This document shows, piece after piece, positions 1 to 10,898 of a stretch of 64,000 bases of DNA. The notes under the pieces were generated by a model. That model did not search any database. It saw nothing but the letters and a program-made list of their open reading frames with translations, and was not told the origin of the DNA. Each line of letters opens with the position of its first letter. Within the stretch, counting starts at the first letter, position 1. The stretch lies in assembly GCA_022393335.1 (NCBI GenBank), contig JAJEKB010021331.1:493552-557551 (forward strand), in the 5' to 3' direction. The DNA comes from Macrotrachela quadricornifera. Lineage: Eukaryota > Rotifera > Eurotatoria > Philodinida > Philodinidae. The translations under genes were made by a program, and so were the position numbers.

Positions 1-1782
1 CGATGTTGTTGTAGGAAGTAGCCAATGAAGGCTGATATTCAGGAAGAGTTTTTTGACACATTTCGAGTGTTTTTTCGAAGAACGAAAGTAGTTTAGAATA
101 CTTTGCCGTGTTGTGATACACCGCAGCAATGTTGTTGTAACAAGTAGCCAATAAAGCATGATTGGCAGGTTGAGTTTCGTGACAAATTTCGAGTGCTTCT
201 TCGTAGAAGGAAAGTGCTTTAGAATACTCTCCCATACTTTGATACACCCCACCGATGTTGTTGTAGGAAGTAGCCAAAATAGGATCATTTGCAGGAAGAG
301 TTTCTTGATGAATTTCAAGTCCTTTTTTATAGTACCAAATGGCGTTGTCATGATCACCTTGATTATATTTAATACATCCAAGTTGATTATTATAAAATGC
401 TTTATCACTCTAATCGGATGCCTGTTCGAGTAATAATGCATAGAGTTCTTCAGCTTTATCGAACTTTTTCAAATGAAGCAACAAATTGCCTATTCGTTTC
501 CATCCTGTCCCATCACCTGCTGCTTCTTGAATATACGTTGTGAGAGCTCGAAGTTGTTGGTCATCATCTGATGTTAGTGTAAGTGCTACTTGGTAAAGTG
601 GTTTGTTTGTGTCGATTTGTGTAATTTCGCCAATACGGAAGATGGTATGCATAAAGAAAAGGATTTCGTTTTCCTTGTTGAAGTGGCTAACTTCTTCGAC
701 GGCGGCGAAAGGAGCGGATGGGACAGAAGGATCAACAGACATTTCAAAAAGAATACCAACTATGTCCTCTTGTGTTAAGGCAATATCGGCGTATCTAAGT
801 GAAATTTCACGGTTTGTACTAGTGGATAGAAAGTTATTAAAAGACATCGGATTACCTTTTGTTTTGCAGAGTTTCTCAAAATCTTTGGTCGATAGACTCT
901 GCCCTCCATATACTATAAGAGAATTTCCATTGTAACCACTGATCTGTTGCTTGTGTAATTGTTCGATTTGACGGTGAAGGTCACGAATAAAGAAGCCTAT
1001 ATTTATGATCGTCTCGGATTCTAGCATACGCAAACAGCGATTGAGCATAGAATAAATGAAGGATGGGAAAGTATACCACCAGATTGCCTTTTGAGCACGA
1101 TATTCTTTCTCGAATAGATTAATATTGGTTAATGAGCCCAGATTATGATTTTGGCAGTAAATGGTGAAATGATTGATGGATTCTTGATCATATTCCATTT
1201 CAAGAAGAATATCCTTGAATATTTGCGTGTACATAAAGGTCAGTTCCAGTGGATTTAAATTTTGATTGAAAGTTCCTTCGTTCACTGTGACAAAATTTAC
1301 AGGAATGGAATCTTGTTCACACTGTTTAACATCCATTTGCAATGCCTCACTAATAGTTTAATTGATGTATATGCACCTTTAACCTTAATCCATTTTTTGG
1401 CCCATTCCTCATGTAGATTTTTATTGCTACATGATACGTAAACACCATCTAATTGTGGAATATTATGGATAAGAGGTAATATTTGTTGACCAATCGTACC
1501 CTCTACTATTATGAAAGCTCTGATATTATCGACTTCAGTAAGAAAATCGATGCAGCTATCTCTCTCAGTAAATATATTAACGTCGTTCAGAACGTTTCTT
1601 AGTTGTGCGAATGCATTTTGACAATCTTTGTCTGATTGATCAATACCATTATCGAGCCAGATCAATAAACAATTTTGTGCAATTCGCTTAAAGGGATGGA
1701 TAGTACTGTTAGCTGTAGTTGCAGTAAAACCAGAAGTTTTTGATGTTGCAGAACTGTGTTCTTCTGATCTTTGTCCATCCAT
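1..1782 (-). pseudogene. Decayed ART-TPR gene (ADP-ribosyltransferase with tetratricopeptide repeats), 3' end beyond left edge
   Basis: Seen: reading leftward from an ATG at 1780-1782, an N-terminal domain of about 140 residues (LLIWLDNGID near its start) matches that of the intact gene at 15.7 kb. An ART domain follows, with the core MSFNNFLSTSTN and an E-x-E site (KENEILF), then kinesin-light-chain-type TPR units (e.g. SYNNIGGVYQSMGEYSKALS) up to base 1. Three lesions are visible. A one-base loss near 1355 shifts the frame between the N-terminal and ART parts. The ART arginine motif reads VYGGQ instead of VYRGQ (Gly codon at 905-907). An in-frame TAG at 410-412 lies just before the second TPR unit. 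Known: such ARTs use an R-S-E triad to bind NAD and modify arginines. Inferred: a dead or dying paralogue, probably enzymatically inactive even if expressed. A very short intron near the frame change cannot be fully excluded. Confidence 0.85.
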
Positions 1783-2003
1783 AATCTACTGAATGATTCG
1801 TTAAATATCTATATGAAATTATGTATAGTTAGTTACTATTTTGACAAAGAGAGTTCACATCATCTATGTATATGGACATATTGACGAGGGAACATATTTA
1901 GGTGTTTAAGAAGTTCAGACTACATTCTTTCGCGATAAGTAGATATCGATGAGGTATGAAATATCCCAAAAAAACGAGGTGTGCCCTTAAACATTTTCTC
2001 AAA

Positions 2004-2390
2004 AGTTATAGCCATTTTAGTAAAATTTTAGCGTGTAGCTCGATATGTATCAGTAAATTAAATGACATTATTTCGAGCTGAGATTTAGTGCACAGATAGA
2101 TATAGTTATAATTAGAATGTCCTGAAAATTTTAGATTTGAAGAATGTTTTCTACAAGAGATATTCAATTTTCGAAAAACATGAGATTCGCGCCTCTTTCA
2201 TAGTATACTAGTTAATTTGGAAATTCAACGTCTCTTGTAGAAAACATTCTTCTAATTTGAAATTTCAGGACATTCTAGTTACAAGTATACCTATTTGTGA
2301 ACTATATTTCAACTCGAAATAATGTCATTCAACTTACTGATACAAACTGTGCTACAGACTAAAATTCTACTAAAATGGCTATAACTCTAG
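2004..2390. repeat. Imperfect inverted repeat, arms about 168 bp
   Basis: The left arm (about 2004-2171) begins agttatagccattttagta and includes gaatgttttctacaagaga. The right arm (about 2219-2390) is its reverse complement with scattered mismatches, and about 47 bp separate them. No coding frame is evident. It could be a foldback MITE; no clear target duplication was identified. Confidence 0.7.
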
Positions 2391-3059
2391 AGCGAAGGAT
2401 TAAAGACATGTATTCTTTTGAGGTACTTCATATCTCACCAAGGTATATTTATTGTGCAAAGTTGCAGCCTAAACAACATAAATGCATAAATATATTCGTT
2501 CGTTAGTAATTTTAATGCTACAAAGCAACCGTAGATGCTCATTTAAAATAGAATATATTAATAAATTCTGCACAATATCTTCTATCTTCTAGTATTAAAG
2601 CCAAACTTTTCGATCGAGCCTGACTTGAGAAAACCGCCTATCAAAAACCGATGATTATTTCTATCGCACCCGTTATATACGTATATCTTTATCAAAATAA
2701 AGTAATAGCCTGTTTCTCGCCGATAATGTAAAGAATTGTGAGTAGCGGACAACCAGTCGGACCAAATAAAATCTGATCAATTCTAAGTATGGGTGTGGCC
2801 ATGACTAGAGAATGTTGATAAAATGAATATCCACATCAACGACCACACTCCAATGAGGCATGTTCCTTAATAACTTAATGTTTGACGCATTTGCTATATG
2901 CTACTGATCTTTTTATAGTTCTAAGTGAAATGCAGGGGTTAGAACGTCATTCTGTATGACTTGGCTTGCGATAAAATTATTTTATGTGTAAGAGTCACTA
3001 AAATCAAGACTATCAGTTACATATGCCAAGCATTTTCAATCAGAACCTTTTTGAACTTA

Positions 3060-3400
3060 TACGTGTAAAAATATTGGGCAAATAATCGGAGTAAAGTCGA
3101 TTATGGTCAAAAATAATCCAAAAAACCAAAACTTCATCCATTATTCTATTATTTTTGATTATCATTGATAAGAAATTTATAAAAAAACTGATTATATGAG
3201 TGCAAATCGAAGAAAATTGTTTAAAAATATTTCCAATTATTTTCAAGATAATCGGATTTATTCAATTATTTTCATGAACTTTTAATCGATCATAGTTGAA
3301 AAATAATAGAAATAATGAATGAGATTTTGATTTTTTGGATTACTTTGAATATAATCGATTTTAATTTGATTATTTTTCTAATTGTTTTAGATAGGTACTC
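3060..3400. repeat. Diverged inverted repeat
   Basis: The stretch 3094-3180 (gtcgattatggtcaaaaata onward) pairs with 3287-3365 as an imperfect inverted repeat: both carry aataatccaaaaaa followed by a cattatt/ctattatttt block in reverse complement. The whole interval is AT-rich with no convincing coding frame. Confidence 0.5.
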
Positions 3401-4998
3401 TGTGAAGATTAAAATCGCAGATTTTTATGTGCTCTCATTCTAGTTGTTTATAATCACTCTTCGCATTCAACTTAAAGTATGTCACCAGTCTAATAACATT
3501 GAAAATTAAATATACTTACGTGATAAAAGATTTCGAGTGTACGAGTTGTTTTTCGTATGTTTGCAAACGATTTTGTTGCGTATATATCGTTGACGAAATC
3601 AGTGGGTTTTTTCCAACTTACTTTTTTTACACGTGATCAATGAAGTATAACATTTTCTTTAGTGAGACAGCTTATTGCACGTATGCGTTTGTTCTTGTGT
3701 GCATATCGTTGTTTTAATCTTCTTCCTCTTTTTTTTGCTTTTTGTTACGTTTCGTATTTTTATGATGAAAAAATATCGACTAATATTTGCATACATATGT
3801 GTATTATATTTTAATTTCGCAATTTTCTCATATGAAAACGAAATAATACTTTTTGAAAACCGTGTATGAAAAATGCTAGCAATATATTGTCCTATATTGG
3901 ATTGCTTTATGACAATGACTCTTTCTATCGACCACACAAAAACGTTTTGCTCAGAAAAATCGACCAATAGAATTTTATTTTGTAACTCAACGACAGATGT
4001 TCGTTTTGGAGAACTGTGCTAAGACAAATACAAAAATCCCGTGGAATATATGTTTGAGTCATAGTTAGAATCGGATCGATCGGTCTTTACCAGTTCTTAA
4101 AAATTTGTTGGACTCTCATTGACAAAACTTTAACATTATTCAAAGGGAAAAGTATCAAACTTCATAAAAAACAAGATTTTCATATCGACTTTCATAGAAC
4201 TTTTCTTTTGATCCTATAAGGCTTTAATATCACCCTTACATGGCTATCATAACGTCAGAACAGTTAGTGTGTTCTCTGATTAGATGCTACTGACAGGAGT
4301 TTCGTAACATAATTTTGTAAAGCTTTTGTATAGAGATTAAGATTTTACTAAAAAATATGACGAGAAAAAATCAAGAGCACAAAGAGAGAGCCAGATGATA
4401 AATACAGGTGTGTTTTAATCTTTTTTTTCTGAGTTTATTTCCTAACGACAATATAATTAACAATAGCCAAGAAAAATATAGAGAGAAGGGAGATTGAACA
4501 AGCCAAAAACTAAAATAACATGGATATAAGGACGTACAATTGAATTTCTTGGCTTTAAGTCAAAAGCTACAACAAGAAATAATTGTACAATCACATAGAC
4601 AATGTTGAAAGAGTAAATACATAGAAGTGACTATGACATCTATGAGTGTGTTGCATATGATTAATATATGGAATAGTACTACATATTTAGAACATTCAGT
4701 TACATTATAGTTGTAGCGAATGAACAACACCTGCTGACTTAACAGATAATTTTATCCACGAATATTCGCTACGAATACCCTTTTTTTTATAGAGTATTAA
4801 TCTTTCAATTTGTTTATGAATGTAATACAATATAGTTACGAAAGTCCCGCAAATTTTTGTTATAAGTTGATATACTCAAATCTAAAATCTCAGCTCTAAA
4901 TACGACGATGTTAGGTAACTCCAGTTAGTAATTCTTACTGATATTCGTTCATTGACTTTGGCTGACGATACAAATGGTTGGACCGGATGCAGAACTAA
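3401..4998. other. Non-coding AT-rich interval
   Basis: Short open frames on both strands around 3.66-3.97 kb are low-complexity (poly-Lys/Phe) with no recognisable domain. No RNA gene or transposon terminus was recognised. Confidence 0.4.
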
Positions 4999-5250
4999 AC
5001 TCTCTATTGAATGGTGACCTTTTCAATGTGAGTCATTGGACAGAAAATATGGATTCGACCCGAAATATTAGGTTTTTGACTACAATATGACAATATTTCC
5101 TGTTAGTATTCGCTCCAAGGCTCGGGTTAAGTTTCTAGTTGTTTGGATTGTTTATACAGTTTAATTCTCTATCGCATAGTGATCTTTTCAATGAGCATCG
5201 TTGGACAAAAAGTAGGAGTTTTGTTCCAAATAGTAAGCTTTTGACTACAG
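4999..5250. repeat. Two direct repeats of about 87 bp, spaced about 164 bp
   Basis: Unit 4999-5085 and unit 5163-5250 share ctctat..ca/tggtgac/atcttttcaatg, then a cattggaca/cgttggaca block and a ttttgactaca end, with many substitutions. This is an old local duplication of non-coding DNA. Confidence 0.5.
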
Positions 5251-6099
5251 CCTAAAACGGGGCGGGACGGAGTTATAATCAAATCTCTGAAGTTTCTCCG
5301 CGTATACCTATATTATAAAGGTGTTTGTATCAAACAGAGACTGAAATGAATAGGAAAATTTCCATTCGGATTCGATTCGATTCGGCTTCGATTGTATTCA
5401 AAAAAGTCATATATTTATTTTTGCGAATATGGATAGGGTCTTAATTTTTTTTTGAACCAAAACACGTACGCTTATGTTCAAGTTAAAAAGTTTTTTCAGT
5501 TTTATCTGATTTATCGATTTATGTCGAAGTCCATTATTTTATGAAAGCAGAATATTATTTTTGCTGCTAAATTTATAAAATAATGTTGATCATAATAGCC
5601 AGATATCAAAAGAATCTTGAAAAACGGTGCAGTTCATGCTTGTATGATCAATATTCGATGTGTACTGAATACGGAAACTGGTTGAGCACAAATTAGTCGA
5701 AAAGGTTTTGATGAAAATAAAAGTTTTTATGGACGAAAGACTTTAATTTTAAATAAAAAATTAACTAGATTGAGAAAAAAGAACAAGGACACATCGTTTG
5801 ACAATCTATATTTAACCCTTTACGACCGGATATTGCCAAATGTCAATGTTTTCTCGTAGTGAGATACGGCATTTTAGGAGTATCCGACCGTAAACGGTTA
5901 ACGTAAAAGAGAAATGCATGTTTTTATAAATTTCGTATATAATTGAAAGCCTTAGCATCTTATTGTTATCAAAACTATTACGCGAACCGTTTCTCAATAG
6001 ACAATATATATAAACATTAGCTTTACAAAAACAAACATCTGGTCTTAGTAAAGTGCTTAAAATATATTAAATGTATCATTTAATTATACGAATGCACAA
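5251..6099. other. Non-coding interval between repeats
   Basis: AT-rich. A run near 5366-5400 (gattcgattcgattcggctt) recurs inverted near 7120-7175, on the other side of the foldback at 6.1-6.9 kb, so the inverted structure may extend outward in diverged form. No gene seen. Confidence 0.35.
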
Positions 6100-6935
6100 A
6101 ATAACGGGTGTGCCAGGTATAATGGCTGCGCTTTGCATTTCAATTTTGATTTACTTGATATATTGGATTGATAAAACAAAATATACCAGCAGACGGAGCT
6201 TGATAAGCTCTGCAATTTACACACGACCGCTTTTTTTCTATCTACATTTTTTGATTTGACAATGATCAAAATTTTCAAGGGTCAAATTTTAACCGTGCGA
6301 AAATGTTATTTTTTTGTACTGACAAGTTCGTTTTTTTACTGTTTCATCTTTTCATCACCTAATATGTTTTACTGAAAAACTAGATTATGTCAAAAGATGC
6401 AGCGTGAAAAGCTCTACAATTCGCATGAGGCAGTTTTTCTTACAGTTATAGTTTTTGTTTTCAAAATCAACAAAACTCAAAGGAACTAGAATAAAAAGGA
6501 ATTCATGATGTACCAAAAAATATCGTTTCCGCGCGGTCGAAATTTGGCTACTTTAAGTTGTGCTGTTTTTAAAAAACAAAAGTTGCACCCGTATGAAAAG
6601 CTATCTTATGCAAATTGTAGAGCTTTTCACGCTGCATCTTTTGACATAATTTATTTTTTTTAAATAAAAAATATCGCGCAAAAAAGACGAAGAAAAAGAC
6701 TGAATTCATCTTGTGTCAGAAAAAATCATCATTTTCGCACGGTTAAAATTTGACCCTTGAAAATTTTGATCATTTTCAAATCAAAAAGTGTAGATAGAAA
6801 AAAAGCGGTCTTGCGTAAATTGAAGAGCTTATTAAGCTGCGTCTGCTGGTATATTTTGTTTTATCAATCCAATATATTAAGTATATCAAAATTGAAATGC
6901 AAAACGCGGCCATTATACATGGTGCATCCGTTATC
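6100..6935. repeat. Long palindromic foldback element, arms about 336 bp
   Basis: The left arm (6100-6435) and right arm (6600-6935) are reverse complements with moderate divergence, which makes mirror-image open frames on opposite strands that I do not read as genes. Outer ends are ataacgggtgtgcc and its diverged complement. The inner ends carry gatgcagcgtgaaaagctct and its complement flanking a loop of about 165 bp. The gcagcgt-aaa motif also lies near the centre of the palindromes at 43.5 and 47.3 kb and alone near 19.2 kb, suggesting a shared family. Confidence 0.8.
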
Positions 6936-7229
6936 TGTATAGGCAATGATACGAGCACATTATCCATAGTTTATAAAGTGGTATTCTGTTCTCTTACATC
7001 CGTATAACCTAGTATTCAGTTATCAACTGCTGATGAACGGATTGTCTTATTTTAATTAATGCTTTTTCTTATTAATTTGTAAAATTCAAGAAATAATTGA
7101 AAAATTATATCGAATATGAATATCTATATTCGATTCGATTTGACTTTCCAGAATCTTTATTCGAAATCAATTCGTTTTCGGTCTCTGATTAGAATATTCG
7201 AATAATGATATACATCACTGAGAAGGTTA
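6936..7229. other. Spacer between foldback and discoidin-like pseudogene
   Basis: Just under 300 bp. It contains attcgattcgatttg near 7130, the inverse of a run near 5370. Nothing codes here; the missing 5' part of the downstream pseudogene is not present. Confidence 0.35.
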
Positions 7230-7735
7230 CATTATAGTAACTAATACATATTCTTCGACTCAATCAAGTACTGTTACTTCACGTTCTTCAACTGTTACTA
7301 CACGCAGTTCTTCAACGATTTCTGTCTCAACTTCTTAAAATCTTCTCATGTCCAACTATTTAGGTCAGTTAACCAACATCAGTAACACCTATATCCGACC
7401 TATCACTAACGATGTATATTATTATGACGCCATTCAAATCACTGTTCCTATCTCAGGCAAATACACTTTCAAAAGTATCAGTACTGTGGATATGATCGGA
7501 TATTTATACATAAATAATTTTGATCCATTGAATACATTCGATAATTATCTTCAAGAGAACGATGATAACGGTGGTTCGTATCAATTTTTAATTGATTATA
7601 CACTTCATACTAATATCACATATATTCTGATCGCCACCACCATTTCACCACATGTGTTAAACGCCTATTCTATTAGGGCAATGGGTCCAGCAAGTGTCAA
7701 TTTTGTTTTTATCAATGACACAAGGACAATTCCAT

Positions 7736-7787
7736 GTGAGTAGATCAATCCTCCTCTCGATCCCATTTTTTATCTTGATTTTTTTAG
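7736..7787 (+). other. 52-bp GT-AG intron in the discoidin-like pseudogene
   Basis: Donor GTGAGT at 7736 and acceptor TTTTTTTAG ending at 7787. Removing it joins the two reading frames of the neighbouring exons (phase 1). The length fits the short introns of bdelloid genes. Confidence 0.75.
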
Positions 7788-7887
7788 CTTCTATACTATT
7801 GCTTAACATCAGTGATGTTGTTTATGGAATATATAATACAACTCCAGGTGGAAATAGTTTAGTAGCAACATCTGGTCATGCTATTTG

Positions 7888-9384
7888 CAGGGGCGGCGGA
7901 GCCATTAGGCTTGGGGACGCTCAAGCCTCTCCTAAAAAATGAAAGGGGAGGCTTGGAAAGTTTCAATATTTGAAAAAATTTTAGGATCCTATTCTAAATT
8001 AAATTGAATGTTCTAAATATTATCAACAAAGTTGAGTTTGTATGTATCTTTGCATGCACAAATGGTAAAACTATGATTTTTTTAAAAATACGTTGCCGGC
8101 ATTCTCTACAACAGCTGTATCAAAAAATTCTATTGACTTCTACTGATGCATTTTTAGAAAATTGAAAAAAGATATATAAAAGGTTTCTGTTTTTCATTAT
8201 ATTAAAAATAAGAAACATCTTAGAAACGAAATCTATTTCTCATTTACTTTCGCAGAGAAAAATGATAAAAATTAGATTGCTTTGAAAGATGTACTGTTAA
8301 ATTTTTTATAATATTCAGAAAAAAGGTGTCCTTGGACTATTGTAAGCAGTTTTGAAAGAGCAAAATGCGAAGATGTTACAGATACTGTTATTTATCACTA
8401 TAACAGTTGACTAATAGCGTCACAAATGGCAGGCTGATTATCAAAAGCAAGTCTTTTTGTACAAAAATGTACTACGAAATACAGTGATACCATCAAAGTG
8501 ATCGGTTTCGTGTTCGAAAATCGTCTTAAAGGATGAATAGTGAACAATTAGGCGATTAGTTATTTAAATAGAGAAGGGAATTCAACTCAAAAGAGTAAAA
8601 AATTATAGTCTAATACATCTTATAGTCCTCATAAAAATCGATTAGAACAAGTCAGGAGAACACTTTGTTTTTTTAAAAAACTTCAAGTTCTAAGATTTGT
8701 TTGGGCGAAAATAAATGAGAAATATATATATTAAAAATCTTTTTGTTCTTTACAATCCAGCGGAAAGTAGCAACATTTTATGCATCTTTTCTTTCAGTTT
8801 TGTAAAAGCTCATCAGAACAAGTCAACAGAATTTTGTGATGCAATTGTTCCAGAGAATTCAGCAATAGTTGCTAGGTTTCATTTTTTGGAATTGTTCTAT
8901 GAATCTCGGTCTTCATTTTATCATCAACTGAAAAGAAGTAACAACAAAGACGACTGTTTGACTGAGAGTGACGGCAGACAAAGTTTCGGATGAGCACTAC
9001 CTGAAGATCAAGTCTTACTCTTCCAAATCATGCATTTTTTGGTACAGTTAAATTTTGTCGTTTTCTGTCGTATAGATAAATTCTACGGTTTCAAAAAAAT
9101 TCAATAAATCCAACAAAATGAATTCCGTGACACTCTCAAAGTCAGGATTGCAACACTTGAAAAAAATTTCGAGGTTATATGATCTGTCTGTGTAGAGATA
9201 TATACAAAATCGACTATATTCAAAATACGTTGAAGCACTCGGTATCTCTTTAAAAAAAGTTAGAGTTAGAAAACTAGAAACTTCTTCTCTTCCTTTATAT
9301 CACCTTTCACCTTTCTCTTCACCCTTCGTTATGGTCTGTGAAGTTTTGAGCCTCCCCTAGAGTAGAATTGTTCCGCCGCCCCTG
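7888..9384. mobile_element. Non-autonomous hAT-type DNA transposon, 1497 bp
   Basis: Seen: perfect 13-bp terminal inverted repeats, CAGGGGCGGCGGA at 7888-7900 and its complement at 9372-9384. They are flanked by 8-bp direct repeats GCTATTTG (7880-7887) and GCTATTGG (9385-9392), one mismatch. Known: 8-bp duplications and CAGGG-type termini are diagnostic of the hAT superfamily. Removing the element restores the host reading frame, which confirms the boundaries. Inside is only a 92-codon open frame at 8715-8993 with no recognisable transposase domain, so the copy would depend on a transposase in trans. The single mismatch in the duplication suggests a fairly recent insertion. Confidence 0.92.
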
Positions 9385-10367
9385 GCTATTGGTACTTATC
9401 CGCCTGCTGAATCACTGATTATGGCAGTTGATAATAATATTATGACAAAATATCTTACTTCTGGTTCATGTGGAACGGCAGATTATTTAGAGATATGCGG
9501 TCTAAATACCGATTTTTATCTAACATTACGACAAGGACCATCGACTATTATCGGTTTTCAAATGTGCACAGCCAATGATCATGTAGATCGTGATCCGACG
9601 ACAGTTACATTAGAAGGAAGTAATGAGTCGGGATTGAATTTGACTCTTGGCACAAGTTGGATCCTTATTTACAATGGTTCGAGTGGCATTTCTAATGTTC
9701 TCAACAGAAACACATGGGGATTACGACAATATTTCACAAACTCAATATCATATGCAGCTTATCCATTTCTTGTTAATAGCAAACGTTCGGCGGAGTGCTG
9801 TGCTCAATATGCTGAAGTTCAATTCTTTGAAAATTAATCGATGATATTCAGTTCGAAATGTTTATGACGATACAAACATTTATTTTTTATGCTTTTTCAC
9901 AGGTTTACTCTTTATAAGATCAATATACATTCAGCTTCTTGTCTCTGCTTAAAATGTATAATTATAGAATTTTTTTCTCAAATAAACTCATTTTATTTGA
10001 TTATGTGTTGTCAATATGAAAATGAAAACATTCATGTGCTCTACAGCGAAATATGTCGACATATTAGTCAAAATAAGTAACTTGTTCGTTTTTCTATCTG
10101 TTACTTTACATATTCTTTTATTTTGTGATAAACTAATCAAAATAAAAAAACGTTATTCATTTGATCCAATCGGCACGATTTGCATATATACGATACTTTA
10201 TCGTTTATAAATTGTGTTTGAGATTATGAGAAAGATTAAGTAAAAAACAGCTGCAAAATCACGTTAAAAGATCACATTACAGAAAAAATCATATAAGCAA
10301 TATTGGGTGTCGTTTACTTCGCATATTTTAGCAAATATTTTGTCTCATCACTACTTACTACAAAAAA

Positions 10368-10898
10368 ATGAAATTGCTTCGTATTTTTCTGACAATTACT
10401 TTCATTATTGTCGGCAGTAATCAACAGGAACTAACACAACCACCAAAAGAATATTTCTTGAATAATGTCACGATCTCATTAGACCGTACCGCTTGCTTTG
10501 GTACGTGTCCTGTTTATTCGGTGATGATTCAGGGAAATGGATTGGTCATCTACGAGGGACGCCAATTTGTCAGTATTAAAGAACAACAGAAAAAACAAAT
10601 TTCAACCGATGATGTGACGAAACTATTGCGAAAGTTTTACGAAATTGATTTCTTTTCTTTCAAAAATCAATACAGAGGGGAACGAAGCATTTCGATCAAT
10701 CCAGATGGAAAGGTACAAGAAGTTATGATGATGATGAGCGACCTGCCCACAACTAATGTCCATCTTCGTATCGACAATTATCAAAAGAGTGTGCAAGACT
10801 ATGCTCATGCGCCTGACGGTCTCCGACAGTTGGAGAAACTAATAGACGACGTCAGTGGCACTGCTAACTGGGTGAAGACTGGTACCACATTCCAATAA
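10368..10898 (+). CDS. Secreted DUF6438-like protein, 176 aa
   Basis: Seen: an intact intronless frame. Residues 1-20 are a hydrophobic signal peptide (MKLLRIFLTITFIIVGSNQQ), so the product is probably secreted or luminal. The domain from about residue 35 begins ISLDRTACFGTCPVYSVMI and has GNGLVIYEGR, a central FYEIDFF and a C-terminal block DGLRQLEKLIDDV. Known: a C-G-T-C-P-x-Y start followed by G-x-G-x-V-x-Y-x-G is the hallmark of DUF6438, found mainly in bacteria; its molecular function is not known. The two cysteines of CFGTCP may pair or bind metal (inference). An AATAAA lies at 11091-11096, about 195 bp downstream. No operon context. Possible horizontal acquisition followed by gain of a eukaryotic signal peptide; an old animal family is the alternative. 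Confidence 0.75.
   Translation: MKLLRIFLTITFIIVGSNQQELTQPPKEYFLNNVTISLDRTACFGTCPVYSVMIQGNGLVIYEGRQFVSIKEQQKKQISTDDVTKLLRKFYEIDFFSFKNQYRGERSISINPDGKVQEVMMMMSDLPTTNVHLRIDNYQKSVQDYAHAPDGLRQLEKLIDDVSGTANWVKTGTTFQ

Larger units (their letters stand above)
7230..9837 (+). pseudogene. Discoidin/galactose-binding-like protein fragment, split by a hAT insertion
   Basis: Seen: a Ser/Thr-rich start (about 7233-7335) ends in an in-frame TAA at 7336-7338. A beta-rich domain (7348-7735, ISGKYTFKSISTVDMIGYLY) follows, then a 52-bp GT-AG intron at 7736-7787, then a continuation reading SILLLNISDVVYGIYNTT. A transposon (7888-9384) cuts this exon. Across it the frame resumes with PPAESLIMAVDNNIMTK and a C-terminal domain with MCTANDHVDRDPTTVTLEGS and WGLRQYF, ending at 9835-9837. 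Known: this C-terminal pattern resembles F5/8 type C (discoidin) galactose-binding folds, which occur on secreted or cell-surface proteins. Inferred: a former extracellular adhesion-type protein, dead because of the early stop, the insertion and a missing 5' part. The family call is moderate; the pseudogene call is strong. Confidence 0.75.

Noticed and set aside
158..433. Plus-strand open frames across 158-935
   Set aside because: They are antisense shadows of the minus-strand ART-TPR coding region.
6071..6967. Mirror-image open frames on both strands in the 6.1-6.9 kb foldback
   Set aside because: Similarity between them is explained by the inverted repeat; they have no domain and sit in a palindrome.
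8715..8993. 92-codon frame inside the hAT element as a gene
   Set aside because: No transposase or other domain recognisable; too short and without support, treated as element interior.
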